Counted from the first letter of the stretch, positions 53,906-64,000 are shown. The stretch: 64,000 nt of DNA from Spiroplasma taiwanense CT-1 (GCF_000439435.1 NC_021846.1:372001-436000), one strand, 5' to 3'. The notes: generated by a model from the sequence alone, not told the origin. A program made the numbers and translations.

Positions 53906-53968
53906 ATATTTTTATGAAATTTTATAAAAAAATATTATATAATTATGCTAATTAATAGGAGGCTTAGT

Positions 53969-54034
53969 ATGAATTTTACAAATTTTTTATGAAATACTTT
54001 TGAAATTCATTGTAAGCAAATTCGAAAACTTTAG
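53969..54034 (+). CDS. 21-residue leader peptide
   Basis: A full AGGAGG site (53957-53962) precedes this 22-codon frame, which is too well placed to be chance in such AT-rich DNA. The peptide is MNFTNFLWNTFEIHCKQIRKL, given here as MNFTNFLWNTF and EIHCKQIRKL; it has three Phe and one TGA-encoded Trp. Its stop overlaps the left arm of the terminator at 54033. It lies ahead of an amino-acid permease, so a regulatory leader is likely. No function as a peptide is implied. Confidence 0.65.
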
Positions 54035-54081
54035 CACTTAATACTCTATTTTCTGTTATTGAGTATTTTTTGTGCTTTTTT
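54033..54081 (+). terminator. Attenuator-like terminator before the amino-acid permease
   Basis: AGCAC (54033-54037) pairs with GTGCT (54072-54076) and AATACTC (54040-54046) with GAGTATT (54061-54067), followed by T. The right arm can alternatively pair with AAATACTT (53992-53999) inside the leader ORF. Confidence 0.7.
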
Positions 54082-54158
54082 ATCTAAAATAATTTTTTTA
54101 ATAATAAAATATTATTTTTCTTTTTAACAGAAATAGAAATTAAAAGGAAATTTTAAAT

Positions 54159-55751
54159 ATGTCATCGAGAGTAAAATCGTTAACAAAATTCACGATTATC
54201 TTTATGAGTTTTGTTACAATTTTTGGTTTTAGAAACATTGTTAATAATCAAAATCAATTTGGTTTATTAGCGTGTATTTTATTTTTAATTGGGGGAGCAA
54301 TTTATGCACTACCAATGGTGTTTATTTCTTCTGAATTAGGAAGTGTTAAAAAATTAAAAGATCAGGAAGCTGGTCTTGGTAGTTTTTGTGTATTTACATT
54401 AGGGCAAAAAAATGGTTTTATTGCAGCCTGAGCAAGCTATTTTGGAAATTTATTTTTCTTTGCAACTCTTGCACCATTTACTGTAATTGCACTTAGTTTT
54501 TTCTTTTATGGTGCAAATGGATTTGATAAAATGGCTGAAATATTTTCAGAACAAGGATTATCTGAAAATAATGCAACAAGAGCGAGTGCTTGTATTTTAT
54601 CACTTTGTGCAATATTAATATTTTGAGGGGCTTCATTTGTATCAAAAAAAGGTCCAAAATGAATTGGAAAATTAACAACAATTGGGGGAGCTGCTAGTTT
54701 AATTTTGGGTTTAGGTTTTATAGTAATTGCATTAGTATTTACTTTACCTGTGCTTGGAGTACAATCTGACTTTAATTCTCAACAATTAGATCCATTAAAT
54801 GATCCATCAATGTTTGATGGAGATTGATGAAGTTTTATTTCAGCTGTACCTTGATTAATTTTTGCATATGTTGGAATTGAAACAATGTGTGTTTTTATAA
54901 AAGATACAAAAGGTGGAGCAAAAACTTTTAAAGTTGCTACATTTATAGGAATGATTATTGTAATAGCGTTAATGGTTTTGGGAAGTTTATTACTAAGTTT
55001 AACTATTTCTCAAAATGCTATTAATAAATGAGGAATTTCTAATGCTTATTATTTAGTTTTTCCAAAATTAATGGGTCTTGAAATTGATTCAACAGCAGGA
55101 AAAGTGATTATTCATATAGTTGGTTTAGTTACAGCATTTAATGGATTAGGTTCATTATTCTTTTGAATAGCTGGACCTTCAAAAGTATTTTTTTCAGAAA
55201 TACCCCCAAAAGCAATGGGAAAATGAATTGCAAAAACAGATAATAATGGTATGCCAGTAAATGCTTTATTTATACAAGCAGTTATTGTTTCAATTATTTT
55301 AATGATTGTTGGTGCAACAACAACAGGAACTCTTGGTCAAGGATCAAGTGTATTTTTAGAAAAAATAATGCAAGCAACAACTTCAACAGCAATTATTCAA
55401 ATGCTATATTTATTTGTTGGTTATATTAAAATGAGAATAAAAGATAATGATGTTGAAAGAGATTATATTTGATTAAAAAATCATAGGAATATAGTTATAG
55501 CTATTTCTTCGGTTACTGTCATTTTACTTGGTGTTGCATTTATTTTTGGAACCATTCCAAGTCCAGAAAAATGAAAAACTGATTGATTAAATGCTTTAAT
55601 TGATTTCTTATTTATATTTGGTGGGTTTATCTTCTTTATGGCTTTTGGATATATTATTTGATGAATTAACATTGAAAGACCATTGAAAAAAATAAATAAA
55701 TCAGAAAATTTAGAAGTAAAAACTAAAAAAGTAGTAAAAGAAAATGAATAG
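54159..55751 (+). CDS. APC-family amino-acid permease
   Basis: This 530-residue membrane protein has about 12 hydrophobic segments in the amino acid-polyamine-organocation (APC) pattern. The start FTIIFMSFVTIFGFRNIVNN and the WLIFAYVGIETMCVFIKD block (in parts) mark an APC transporter of the glutamate/GABA-antiporter-like group. The tail is Lys-rich. Substrate cannot be told from sequence. Many TGA codons read as Trp. Its last 8 bases overlap tag. Expression may be set by the leader upstream. Confidence 0.88.
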
Positions 55752-56298
55752 ATGTCAATGAGCAGAAGGCAATGAAATTTTAAAGCAATATCATGATATT
55801 GAATGAGGAGTTTGTGTATATGATGATGTTAAGTTATTTGAAATTTTAAATTTAGAGTGTATGCAAGCTGGTTTGAGTTGATTGATAGTTTTAAAAAAAA
55901 GAAATTCATATAAAATTGCTTTTGATCATTGAAATTATAAATTAATTGAAAAATATGATGAAAATAAGATTTCATTATTAATGAATAATGTTGAAATAAT
56001 TAGAAGTTTAAATAAAATTAAAGCTATAATAATGAATGCAAAAGCATTCATAGAAATTCAAAATGAATTTGAAACATTTAGTAATTACATTTGACAATTT
56101 GTAAATAATAAACAAATTGTCAATAATTACGAAACAATAAATCAAGTTCCTGCATATAGTGATTTATCAAATAAAATTAGTTTAGATTTAAAAAAGAGAG
56201 GTTTTAAATATACAGGAAAAACTAGAATTTATTCTTTTTTACAAGCTTGTGGAATAATTAATGATCATATTGATAAATGTGATTTTAAAATAAAATAG
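55744..56298 (+). CDS. tag: DNA-3-methyladenine glycosylase I
   Basis: Tag (184 residues) removes 3-methyladenine from alkylated DNA. Typical blocks are RCQWAEGNEILKQYHDIEWGV (in parts, first zinc-site Cys and YHD.EWG), LECMQAGLSWLIVLKKR and, at the end, GFKYTGKTRIYSFLQACGIINDH (in parts) with the last Cys. ATG 55744 lies inside the permease end, so it is translationally coupled. The TGA codons read as Trp at conserved positions. Confidence 0.93.
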
Positions 56299-56394
56299 AA
56301 AAAAGGATTTTGTCTTTTTTTTATTTTTACTAATTACTTTTTTCAAAGTCTACTTTAAAAAAAGTGTAAAATAATAAGGTTGGAGGTTTAAAAA

Positions 56395-57630
56395 ATGATT
56401 CAAAAACCAAGAGGAACAGAGGATTTAATTGATTTAAAAGCAAAAGAATTTTTTGCATTAGAAATGATTATCAGAAATATTGTTGATTTATTTAATTTTA
56501 ATGAAATTAAAACTCCAATTTTTGAGAGTTCGGATTTATTTAAAAGAGGAGTTGGAGAACAAACAGATATTGTTTCAAAAGAAATGTATTCTTTTTTAGA
56601 TAAAAAAAACAGGGAGTTAACCTTACGTCCTGAAGGAACAGCACCAATTGTAAGAGCAGTAATAGAAAATAAATTATATATAAATGAAAATTTACCGTTA
56701 AAATTTTTTTATTTTGGTTCAATGTTTAGATATGAAAGACCACAAAATGGAAGAACCAGACAATTTAATCAATTTGGAGTTGAAGCATTTGGTCCAAAAT
56801 CTGCTGAAATGGATAATGAAATTATTTGTTTAGCATCAACAATTTTAAATACTATTGGAATTGAAAAATATACAATTCACTTAAATTATTTAGTTAATGG
56901 AGAAGAAAGAAAAAAATACATTGAAGATTTAAAAAAATATTTAGCAACAAAAAAATTATGTGATGATTGTAATAGAAAATTAAATACAAACCCGTTACGA
57001 ATTTTGGATTGTAAAATTGATTCACCAAATTTTAAAGATGTAATTGATATGAAAGACTATTTATCAAGCGATGATAAAAATTATTTTGAAGAATTAATTT
57101 TCAATTTAAAAAATATAGGAATCAATCCTGTTATTGATAAAATGCTTGTTAGAGGATTGGATTACTATACAGGATTTGTTTTTGAAATAAAAGATGCAAA
57201 TAATTTAACTTTGTTGGGGGGAGGAAGATATGATAATCTTGTTAACCAATTGGGTGAAATAGATTTACCAGCAGTTGGTTTTGGATTTGGTCTTGAAAGA
57301 ATTTTACTTTCTTTAAGCGATATAAATGCTTCTCTTTCTCAACCTACATATTTAGATGTATATATAATTGGTTTATCAAAAAAGGCAAAACAATTTTCAA
57401 GTATTCTGTTACTAATGATAAGAACAGCAGGTTTAAAAGCAGATTTTGATTTTATGAACAGAAGTATGAAATCTGCTTTTAAACAATCTGAGAAATTAAA
57501 TTCAAAAAATATAATTATAATTGGAGATAACGAATTAAAAGAAAATGTTGTTATTATTAAAAAACAAGAAACTAAAAAAGAACAAAAAGTAACTTTTGAA
57601 AAAATTGTAGAAACTTTAATGAAAGGATAA
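56395..57630 (+). CDS. hisS: Histidyl-tRNA synthetase
   Basis: HisRS (411 residues) is a class II synthetase that charges tRNA-His. Motif 1 region TPIFESSDLFKRGVGE, motif 2 FRYERPQNGRTRQFNQFG, and the His-specific LVRGLDYYTGFVFE are present, with motif 3 AVGFGFGLERI. A C-terminal anticodon-binding domain follows. No TGA codon is used. It is followed 5 bases later by aspS, the usual pair. Confidence 0.97.
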   Translation: MIQKPRGTEDLIDLKAKEFFALEMIIRNIVDLFNFNEIKTPIFESSDLFKRGVGEQTDIVSKEMYSFLDKKNRELTLRPEGTAPIVRAVIENKLYINENLPLKFFYFGSMFRYERPQNGRTRQFNQFGVEAFGPKSAEMDNEIICLASTILNTIGIEKYTIHLNYLVNGEERKKYIEDLKKYLATKKLCDDCNRKLNTNPLRILDCKIDSPNFKDVIDMKDYLSSDDKNYFEELIFNLKNIGINPVIDKMLVRGLDYYTGFVFEIKDANNLTLLGGGRYDNLVNQLGEIDLPAVGFGFGLERILLSLSDINASLSQPTYLDVYIIGLSKKAKQFSSILLLMIRTAGLKADFDFMNRSMKSAFKQSEKLNSKNIIIIGDNELKENVVIIKKQETKKEQKVTFEKIVETLMKG

Positions 57631-57635
57631 AAAAT

Positions 57636-59354
57636 ATGAAAAGAACACATACATGTGGGCAATTAACTTTAAAAAATGTAAATCAAAATGTTATTCTTCA
57701 GGGTTGAGTTGCAAAAATTAGAAAAATGGGAGCAATGACTTTTGTTGATTTAAGAGATAGATATGGAATAACGCAACTTGTTCTTGATGATTCAATAAAT
57801 TTAGAAAATATTAAAAGTGAATATGTAATTGAAGTAACTGGAATTGTAATTGAAAGAAAATCAAAGAATTTGGAAATTTCAACAGGAGAAATAGAAATTA
57901 AAGTTAGTGAAATTAACCTAATTAATAAATCAGAATTAACTCCTTTTGAAATTAAAAATAATATTGATTCACAAGAAGAAACAAGATTAACTTATAGATA
58001 TTTAGATTTAAGAAGACCTGAGATTCAACAAAAAATAATTACAAGAAGCAAAATGAATCATGTAATTAGAAACTTTTTTATTGAAAATGATTTTATTGAA
58101 ATAGAAACTCCAATATTTGGTAAATCAACTCCAGAAGGTGCTAGAGACTTTTTAGTTCCTTCAAGGTTAAATGAAAATAAATTTTATGCTTTACCTCAAT
58201 CACCTCAACTTTATAAGCAATTATTTATGATTTCAGGATTTGATAGATATTTTCAAATTGTTAAATGTTTTAGAGATGAAGATTTAAGAATTGATAGACA
58301 ACCTGAATTTACACAAATAGATATGGAAATGGCTTTTGCAGACAAAGAAGATGTTATGCAAATAATGGAAGATTTAATAAAAAAAGTAATTTTAGAAATT
58401 AAAAGAATAGAAATAAAGGATTCAATTCAAAGAATAACTTGAAAAGAATCAATTGATAAATATGGAAATGATAAACCAGATTTAAGATTTAATTTAGAAA
58501 TTGAAACATTAAACCATTTATTTAAAAATACACAAATACCTTTATTTTCAAATTTAGAAAATAAAGCAATAAGAGCAATTTGTGTTAATTCTACTTTAAA
58601 TAAAAAAGAATTAGAAGAATTAACACAAACTGCTTTTCAAAATAGTGTAAATATTTTAGGATTTGCAAAATATGATTTAAATGATTGAACAGGTTCAATT
58701 GGATCAAAATTAAGTGAATCAGAAAAAAAAGATTTAATTAAACATTTTTCAATAACTAATAATTCAACAATTTTATTTGTTGTAGAAGAATATTTTAAAG
58801 CAAGTCAAGCAATGGGAGCAATTAGAAATCATGTTGCAAAACTAGAAAATTTAATAAATAATGATGAAATGAAGTTACTTTGAGTAGTTGATTTTCCTTT
58901 ATTTGAATTTTCAGAAGAAGAGAATAGATTTGTAGCAGCACACCATCCCTTTACAATGCCTTCAAAATCTTCATTACAAAATTTTGAAGAAGAAAAAGCT
59001 TCTGCATTAGCAGAAGCATATGATTTAGTTTTAAATGGTTTTGAAATTGGGGGAGGAAGTCAAAGAATAACAGATCCCATTATACAACAGAAAATGTTTG
59101 ATGCAATTGGCTTAACTCAATCACAAGTTGAACAAAATTTTGGTTGATTTATAAATGCATATAAATATGGTGCTCCAAATCATGCAGGGTGTGCTTTGGG
59201 ATTGGATAGAATTTGTATGATATTAACTTCAAGTAATAATATACGTGAAGTTATTGCCTTTCCAAAAAATTCATCAGGAGTTGATTCAATGACAAATGCA
59301 CCTGATATTGTAACTCAAGAACAATTGGATGAATTATCAATTAAGTTAAAATAG
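57636..59354 (+). CDS. aspS: Aspartyl-tRNA synthetase
   Basis: AspRS (572 residues) charges tRNA-Asp. The N-terminal OB-fold (GWVAKIRKMGAMTFVDLRD) is followed by TRLTYRYLDLRRPE, motif 2 FRDEDLRIDRQPEFTQID, the bacterial GAD insertion domain and motif 3 GLDRICM. The length is standard for the bacterial type. Several TGA codons read as Trp. A terminator follows at 59358. Confidence 0.97.
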
Positions 59355-59357
59355 TTT

Positions 59358-59381
59358 AAAGGAAATTTATTTCCTTTTTTG
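59358..59381 (+). terminator. Terminator of hisS-aspS
   Basis: AAAGGAAA and TTTCCTTT flank TTTA and end in T. Confidence 0.88.
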
Positions 59382-59406
59382 TTTTTGATTTTTTCCATAT
59401 ATTGGC

Positions 59407-60312
59407 ATGAATGATGAAAATATGAATTGATTTTTTAGTTTTCACAATAATACAGATAATCCTCATATTCACTTAGCTTTTTTTGAAAAGAAAGCAACAT
59501 ATCCTAAAAAATATAGTAAGACTGAATTTAATTATCGCTATAAATATAATTTAGATAAAGGAACACAAGCTGAAATTAACAAAAATGGTTCTATAAATTT
59601 AGAATATGATAGAAAAAGTGATTTTAAATTAAATTTGGAAAAAGAAATTAAATTAAATTCTTTAAATTTAAAAATTAATAATGAAATTAGAGATAATCTT
59701 ATTTTTCATTTTAAAGATAATATTAATTGACATGCAATGAAACAAAATATTAATTCTTGAAATACAGATCAATTAATATATAATGAAATTCGAAATAATT
59801 ATCATGATATTGTTGATAAAATACTTGATTTTAATCAAAAAATAAAAATGAAAACAAATAAATTTCAAAATCGTCTTTTTTATAATTCCAAAGATAACAG
59901 TAAATCATTTAAAACAATGATTGATAAGTTAACTAATTTTTTAATAGAACAAAGTCCTGAATTAAAATATGTTTTTGATGAATATATTACCGAAATTAAT
60001 CAATATCAAGAAGGATTAAATCAAATTAATGAAACTAATAGCGAAGATTATGTTCATAATGCACTATATGGAAATGACGGACTCTATTCAAGACTAGGAA
60101 ATCATATATTAAAAACAATTTATAAACTAAAAAGTGCAGAAGAAAATTTGTCTTTATTTTCAGACCAGTTAGATAAACAAAAAATGTCAATTATTGAAAA
60201 ATTACTTTATATGATTAAGGGATTTTTATATAAAGAATATCATTTAACTAAAAAAATGAGAGAAAGAACATGAATGATTGTCAATCAAAGAGAGAAAAAA
60301 CGAAAGGAATAA
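59407..60312 (+). pseudogene. Relaxase/Mob-like gene remnant, N-terminally truncated
   Basis: This open frame of 301 residues starts mid-domain. The segment WFFSFHNNTDNPHIHLAFFEKK (given as WFFSFHNN and TDNPHIHLAFFEK) holds the His-x-His of HUH relaxases, the DNA-nicking enzymes of plasmid and ICE mobilisation. The N-terminal part with the catalytic Tyr is missing. The frame runs upstream into the aspS terminator, and no ribosome-binding site is seen. The rest is Asn/Lys-rich. It is most likely the 3' part of a mobilisation gene left by deletion. Confidence 0.6.
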
Positions 60313-60341
60313 TAATATGGTTCAACAAATAATTAGTGTAA

Positions 60342-60710
60342 TATACTATTGAAAATACAAGAAATAATTTAGCTAAATCAGTACTTACAAATTATAATTT
60401 AACAGCAGATGGAGACGTATTATTCTCAAAAATTGGTGCAACACCAATGATTGGAGTAAATGATACAGTTTGAGGTGTATTTACACTTGAAGATGCAAAA
60501 GAATTATATAACTATGCACATTCTGTAGGTCTTGCTTATTTATCAATGTGATCAATGAACGATGATAGAGGTAAAGATATTTACAGTGGTAAACCAATTA
60601 ATAAATCATTATTAACTCATGGTTTAGGTTATTTAAGAGAGTATGACTTTGCAAGAGCATTTAATGGTCAATGAGATGATGGAGTTAAAAATCCAGAAAA
60701 ATCAAATTAA
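60342..60710 (+). pseudogene. Chitinase (GH18) C-terminal remnant
   Basis: The frame reads ENTRNNLAKSVLTNYN, then GATPMIGVNDTVWGVFTLEDAK, YAHSVGLAYLSMWSMNDDRG and LTHGLGYLREYDFARAF (all in parts), matching the end of glycosyl hydrolase family 18 chitinases. It has no start codon, and upstream stops close the frame. GC is visibly higher than in its neighbours. Chitinase is known in insect-associated mollicutes. This is a tail fused after the relaxase remnant. Confidence 0.7.
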
Positions 60711-61756
60711 TTTATAATAAAATAAAAAGTAAAATTAAATATTGAAGTTAAACAATATTTTAATAAACTTATTTTATATTTCTATTTTTTAACTACTATA
60801 ATGAACTTTCTAAAGATTTCTTGGATTAATTATTACAATCTAAAAAAGAAAATTTATTAATTCTCATTCAAAAACATTAAAAAGTAATTTTTTATTAAAG
60901 CTAATTTTAAAATAATTTTAACAATGTTTTATAAAGTACTGTTTTTTTTTACTTTAATTAAAGATATGAAAAAAATATTCATAATCTTTTAATATTTTCT
61001 TAAAAAATGTTAAAAAAGGCAGTATTTTTTTCAACATTTTTTAAGAATTTTATCTTTAAAAGCCAATATTTATTTCTTCTAAAAATAAACATTGGCTTTT
61101 TAAAAATAATCAAATTTAAAAAGACATTAATATCTATTTTTAATGAAAAAAAATTTTACAAAAAAAATTAAAAAACTAATACATATATTTGCTATTTTTT
61201 TAAATAAAAAAACACCATAAATAGTGTTTTTAATAAGATAAAAATAATTTAAAAAATATAAAATGTAAAAATAAATTTTGTATGTTTTTTTAGTTTTAGT
61301 ACTATAATGAAAAAACTTAAATGTAAGTTTAAGTGGGATGGTGGGTGGGGAACTAATTTAATTTTTTAAATAAAATTAGTTAAATTTTATGTACTATGAA
61401 GTTTACATGTTTGTATATTTTTATTACTATTCCTTTAAAACAATACTATGTAAAGTTTATATATAATATTTATTTCAAATAATTTCACCAAATTCCTTAT
61501 TTTTTTATAATTTGTATTCAGCTTAATAAAAAGTTTATATTTTCTATTTACTATTTTTAAAATAATTTTACGTGCTAATTTTTTGTTAACTTTTTATTTT
61601 TTTTCAAAGTTGAATAAAATTTAAATAAAATTTCTCTTATTTCAGGTGAGCATTATTTAAAAAATAATAACTCTAAATATTTAGTCCTATTTATGAGTTA
61701 AACTTTTATTTTTTAACAAAATTCTACTTTTAATAGAATTTTGTTTTTTTTTATTT
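60711..61756. other. 1-kb non-coding stretch with hairpins and a G-rich island
   Basis: No gene is seen. It holds a 13-bp stem (60999-61011 with 61033-61045), a 10-bp stem (61058-61067 with 61091-61100) and a G-rich island at 61335-61350 with a TATAAT-like box near 61300. The rest is very AT-rich. Confidence 0.6.
61335..61350 (+). other. G-quadruplex-like island
   Basis: Twelve of 16 bases are G (runs of 3, 2, 3 and 4 G). In DNA of about a quarter G+C such a cluster is rare. It fits a two-layer quadruplex. Confidence 0.5.
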
Positions 61757-62452
61757 TTAGTAGATACTTTCAAAAAATATTGATCCAAAATTTGAAAATG
61801 ATAATGCAAATATTATTAATTCTATTGTACTTACACTTATGCCTATAAATTCATCTTCTGTAATTTTATTTTTTTTCTTTAAAATTTTTGCATATTTTAA
61901 TATATTTCTACAAACGATATCAATTCTGAGAATAAAATTTTTTGGTATAAATACTCTTTCAAACAGTATTTTTATATAGTCATCTTCTTTTAAAATATTA
62001 AATATTTCTTTTTTATAAATTTCGAAATTTTTAAAAATAATACTATTAAGTAATAGAAGTGCGTACTCTTTTTTATTTGAAATTTCTTTTTTTTGAATGT
62101 CATTCAAAAAAGAACAAATAAACTCAATAAAATTAGTTCAACCCAATAATGAAACATAATCTCCGATTAATTTATAAAATTTTCTTAAAATTTTAATATT
62201 TGATTTTATTAAGTTAATTTTTTGATTATAAAAATGAATTCAATTATCAATTTCTTTAAATAATTGATTATATTGATCATAATTTACAGGAAAATTTATT
62301 TTAAAATCTTCAGGGTTTTTTTTAAATTTAATTAATCAATTTTTTAATTTTTTAATTAATTTATTAACATTTTTATTTCAGAAAGGATTAATATTTTTCA
62401 AGTTTTGAATATCTTCTTTTGAAATATTAAAAGACTTATAATTTCTTATCAT
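61757..62452 (-). CDS. Unknown helical protein (divergent pair, left)
   Basis: This 231-residue protein is predicted to be all-helical and soluble, with an Ile/Lys/Asn-rich composition. I do not recognise it. The ATG at 62452 has a GAAAGA site. It is divergent from a gene of exactly the same length, separated by 67 bases. Both begin with a Met and a Tyr at residue 5, and both end in a hydrophobic helix with SFSxF. Three TGA codons read as Trp. They may be distant paralogs. Confidence 0.5.
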
Positions 62453-62519
62453 TTTATCAATCTTTCTATGAAAAACTATTTTTATTATATATGATAAATA
62501 TAGAAAAAAGGTAGTTAAA

Positions 62520-63215
62520 ATGCTAGGTAAATATGATTTTAATGATAACGATATTAAAAAAATAATGAAATTCTTTGAACCATCATTACATACAATTAAA
62601 GTTTTATTAGAAGAAACTAAAATTGATTTACAAAAATTTAATCTTTTAAATGATAACTTTTTAAAAATTTATCATAATTTTGAAAATTTAGTTTTCTTTG
62701 ATAACTTTTTAGAATTTAAGGATAGTTTCATTTATTTTTATGAATATATATTAAATACTTTAATTATTAAAAATAAAACAGAAATTATTGATCGACATAT
62801 TGTAATGCCAAATATTGTTCAATTATTAGAAATAGTGCTATTAGTAGATTATTTAATTAAAAAGTCTTTTGAAAATGTAAGAAATAATAATAATGTACTT
62901 GATATTAAAGAAATAAAAATAATAATTTTAGAAAAAATTAATACTTATTATTTTCAATTAACTGAACTTAATAAAAATTATTCACAAATGTTTTGTCAAC
63001 AAATAAAAGATTTACTTCTATTTTTAGAAAAAAAAGATGATTTTAAAATATGAGAACAATCTTGTGAATTAATGCTTGCACTACTTGAGGATATTAGTTT
63101 ATTAAATGAGAAAATTCATGATATCTTTGAAGAAGGATCCAATATATATTGAAAAGTTTTTAATTATTTGAATAAAATTTTTATATTATCTAGTTTTTCT
63201 ATTTTTCTAGAATAA
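62520..63215 (+). CDS. Unknown helical protein (divergent pair, right)
   Basis: This 231-residue protein is predicted to be all-helical and acidic compared with its divergent neighbour. Features include LLEETKIDLQKFNLLND and a long central helix bundle, and the last helix ends in a hydrophobic segment. I do not recognise the family. An AAGGTAG site precedes the ATG. Two TGA codons read as Trp. The matched lengths suggest two subunits or paralogs. Confidence 0.55.
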
Positions 63216-63365
63216 AATTAATTTATAAAATATAGTTTTTGGCAAAAGTTTAATGGTAGATGGTTGTTGATTTTTAAAAAAATAAAATAAAATCTAACAA
63301 AATTTAATAATAAAAAAACTATGATATTATTAAGAAATGAGGAGTATTTGAAGGAGAAATAAGGT

Positions 63366-63557
63366 ATGGAAAGTTTTTTAATTACTTTAGGAGCATTCTT
63401 TATGGTTTTACCTTTTTTTATTTGATCGGGAATGGCATTTTACTCAAGAAAAAATAGAAAACCTATTAATAATTTTACAAAAATAGTACTTCTATTAATT
63501 ATTATTGGTTTTATTCTTGGAATTTGTTGCATTGTTATGGTAGTATTTTTATTTTAG
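63366..63557 (+). CDS. Small two-helix membrane protein
   Basis: This 63-residue protein has two membrane segments (about 5-24 and 40-62) around a basic loop (YSRKNRKPINN). An AAGG site precedes the ATG. It lies 18 bases before the next, broken gene. Small proteins of this kind can be holin- or toxin-like or transporter accessory; nothing decides between these. Confidence 0.55.
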
Positions 63558-63575
63558 AAAAGTGAGATTTATAAT

Positions 63576-64000
63576 ATGAAATATGATTTAAAAGATAAGG
63601 CTATTATTAGTGATGAAAATGAAATAAAAAATTTAAATAGTGAATTTGAAAAATTAAATGAAAAATTTAGAGAAAAAAACATGCTTCATTAACAGAAGAA
63701 ATGCATAGAACAATTAGTACTAATCTTAAAGCAGTTTTAAATTATAATGTAGAAACTGTTTTTAATAAATTTTTACAATTAGCAGCAAAAGACATTAATA
63801 GAAATTTAACAAATGATGATTTAATTGAAGATGCGTATTTTTATTCAAAAAGGGGTGGAAAACAAATATTATTGTTAAGTGAATTAACAAAAAATGAGTC
63901 TATTACAATTGAATGATTTGCAAATGATCATAAATTTACAAGAAAAGTAGAATTTAGAAAAAAAGGAATTGAAAAGACAAAAATTAAATTTTTTGATTCT
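63576..64000 (+). pseudogene. Unknown gene, frameshifted at a seven-A run, runs off the window
   Basis: The frame from ATG 63576 reads MKYDLKDKAIISDENEIKNL and stops at TAA near 63690, just after seven A (63673-63679). Without the shift it continues as HASLTEEMHRTISTNLKAVL and on to the window end (KRGGKQILLLSEL, then WFANDHKFTRKVEFR). One more or fewer A there would join the two. The protein is unknown to me. The 3' end is outside the window. Confidence 0.55.

Noticed and set aside
1-64000. CRISPR array, rRNA operon or prophage.
   Set aside because: No regularly spaced repeats with unique spacers, no rRNA sequence and no phage structural genes were seen.

Overview
The window is about three quarters A+T and reads only under genetic code 4: dozens of TGA codons fall inside clear protein families at tryptophan positions (for example in NusA, IF-2, AspS, FruA and RelA), so an apparent stop at TGA is usually a Trp. 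With the small repertoire, the lipoproteins that begin MKKLL and end in a lipobox, the fructose PTS, the lone tRNA-Gly and remnants of a chitinase and a plasmid-type relaxase, this points to an insect- or plant-associated mollicute of the Spiroplasma/Mesoplasma/Entomoplasma group. The genus is an inference.

Layout. 1-5143: an MBL-fold hydrolase, then the nusA-rnpM(ylxR)-ylxQ-infB-rbfA translation operon. 5142-9671: an ECF-type membrane protein, rsmE, two tandem paralogous proteins with a degenerate nucleotidyltransferase-like motif, and an unknown gene. 9790-11871: truB-ribF and rpsO. 12105-14709: a basic unknown protein, a probable stand-alone structured RNA (12703-12824), miaA, an RpiR-type regulator and tRNA-Gly(TCC). 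14781-18878: a membrane/coiled-coil protein, a choline-kinase-like gene, an rdgB-type NTPase, trmL and a DEAD-box helicase. 18948-22545: MoxR ATPase, VWA protein and PPC/DUF296 protein. 22581-24024 (minus): a HAAS/PadR cassette whose padR is frameshifted. 24263-33719: an MTA/SAH-nucleosidase-like fusion, a GDSL lipoprotein, small genes, YitT, and an unusually long fused SecDF. 33738-37627: apt, bifunctional rel, and an unknown gene.

37745-49542 is the accessory core: a lipoprotein / large-ectodomain permease / ABC-ATPase module present in up to three copies. The first copy is a dead lipoprotein only, the second is complete but broken in every gene, and the third (44921-49542) is intact. After a small Arg/Asp-rich protein comes the fructose operon (fruR-fruK-fruA) with a 15-A tract that truncates FruA. 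An amino-acid permease follows, preceded by a tiny leader ORF and terminator that look like an attenuator, then tag, hisS and aspS.

59407-64000 looks like a scar of mobile DNA: an N-terminally truncated relaxase, a chitinase tail, about 1 kb of non-coding DNA with a G-rich island, two divergent unknown genes of identical length, and a gene broken at an A-run. Several independent 1-nt lesions sit in A or T homopolymers. They may be biological slippage or sequencing error, and raw reads would decide.
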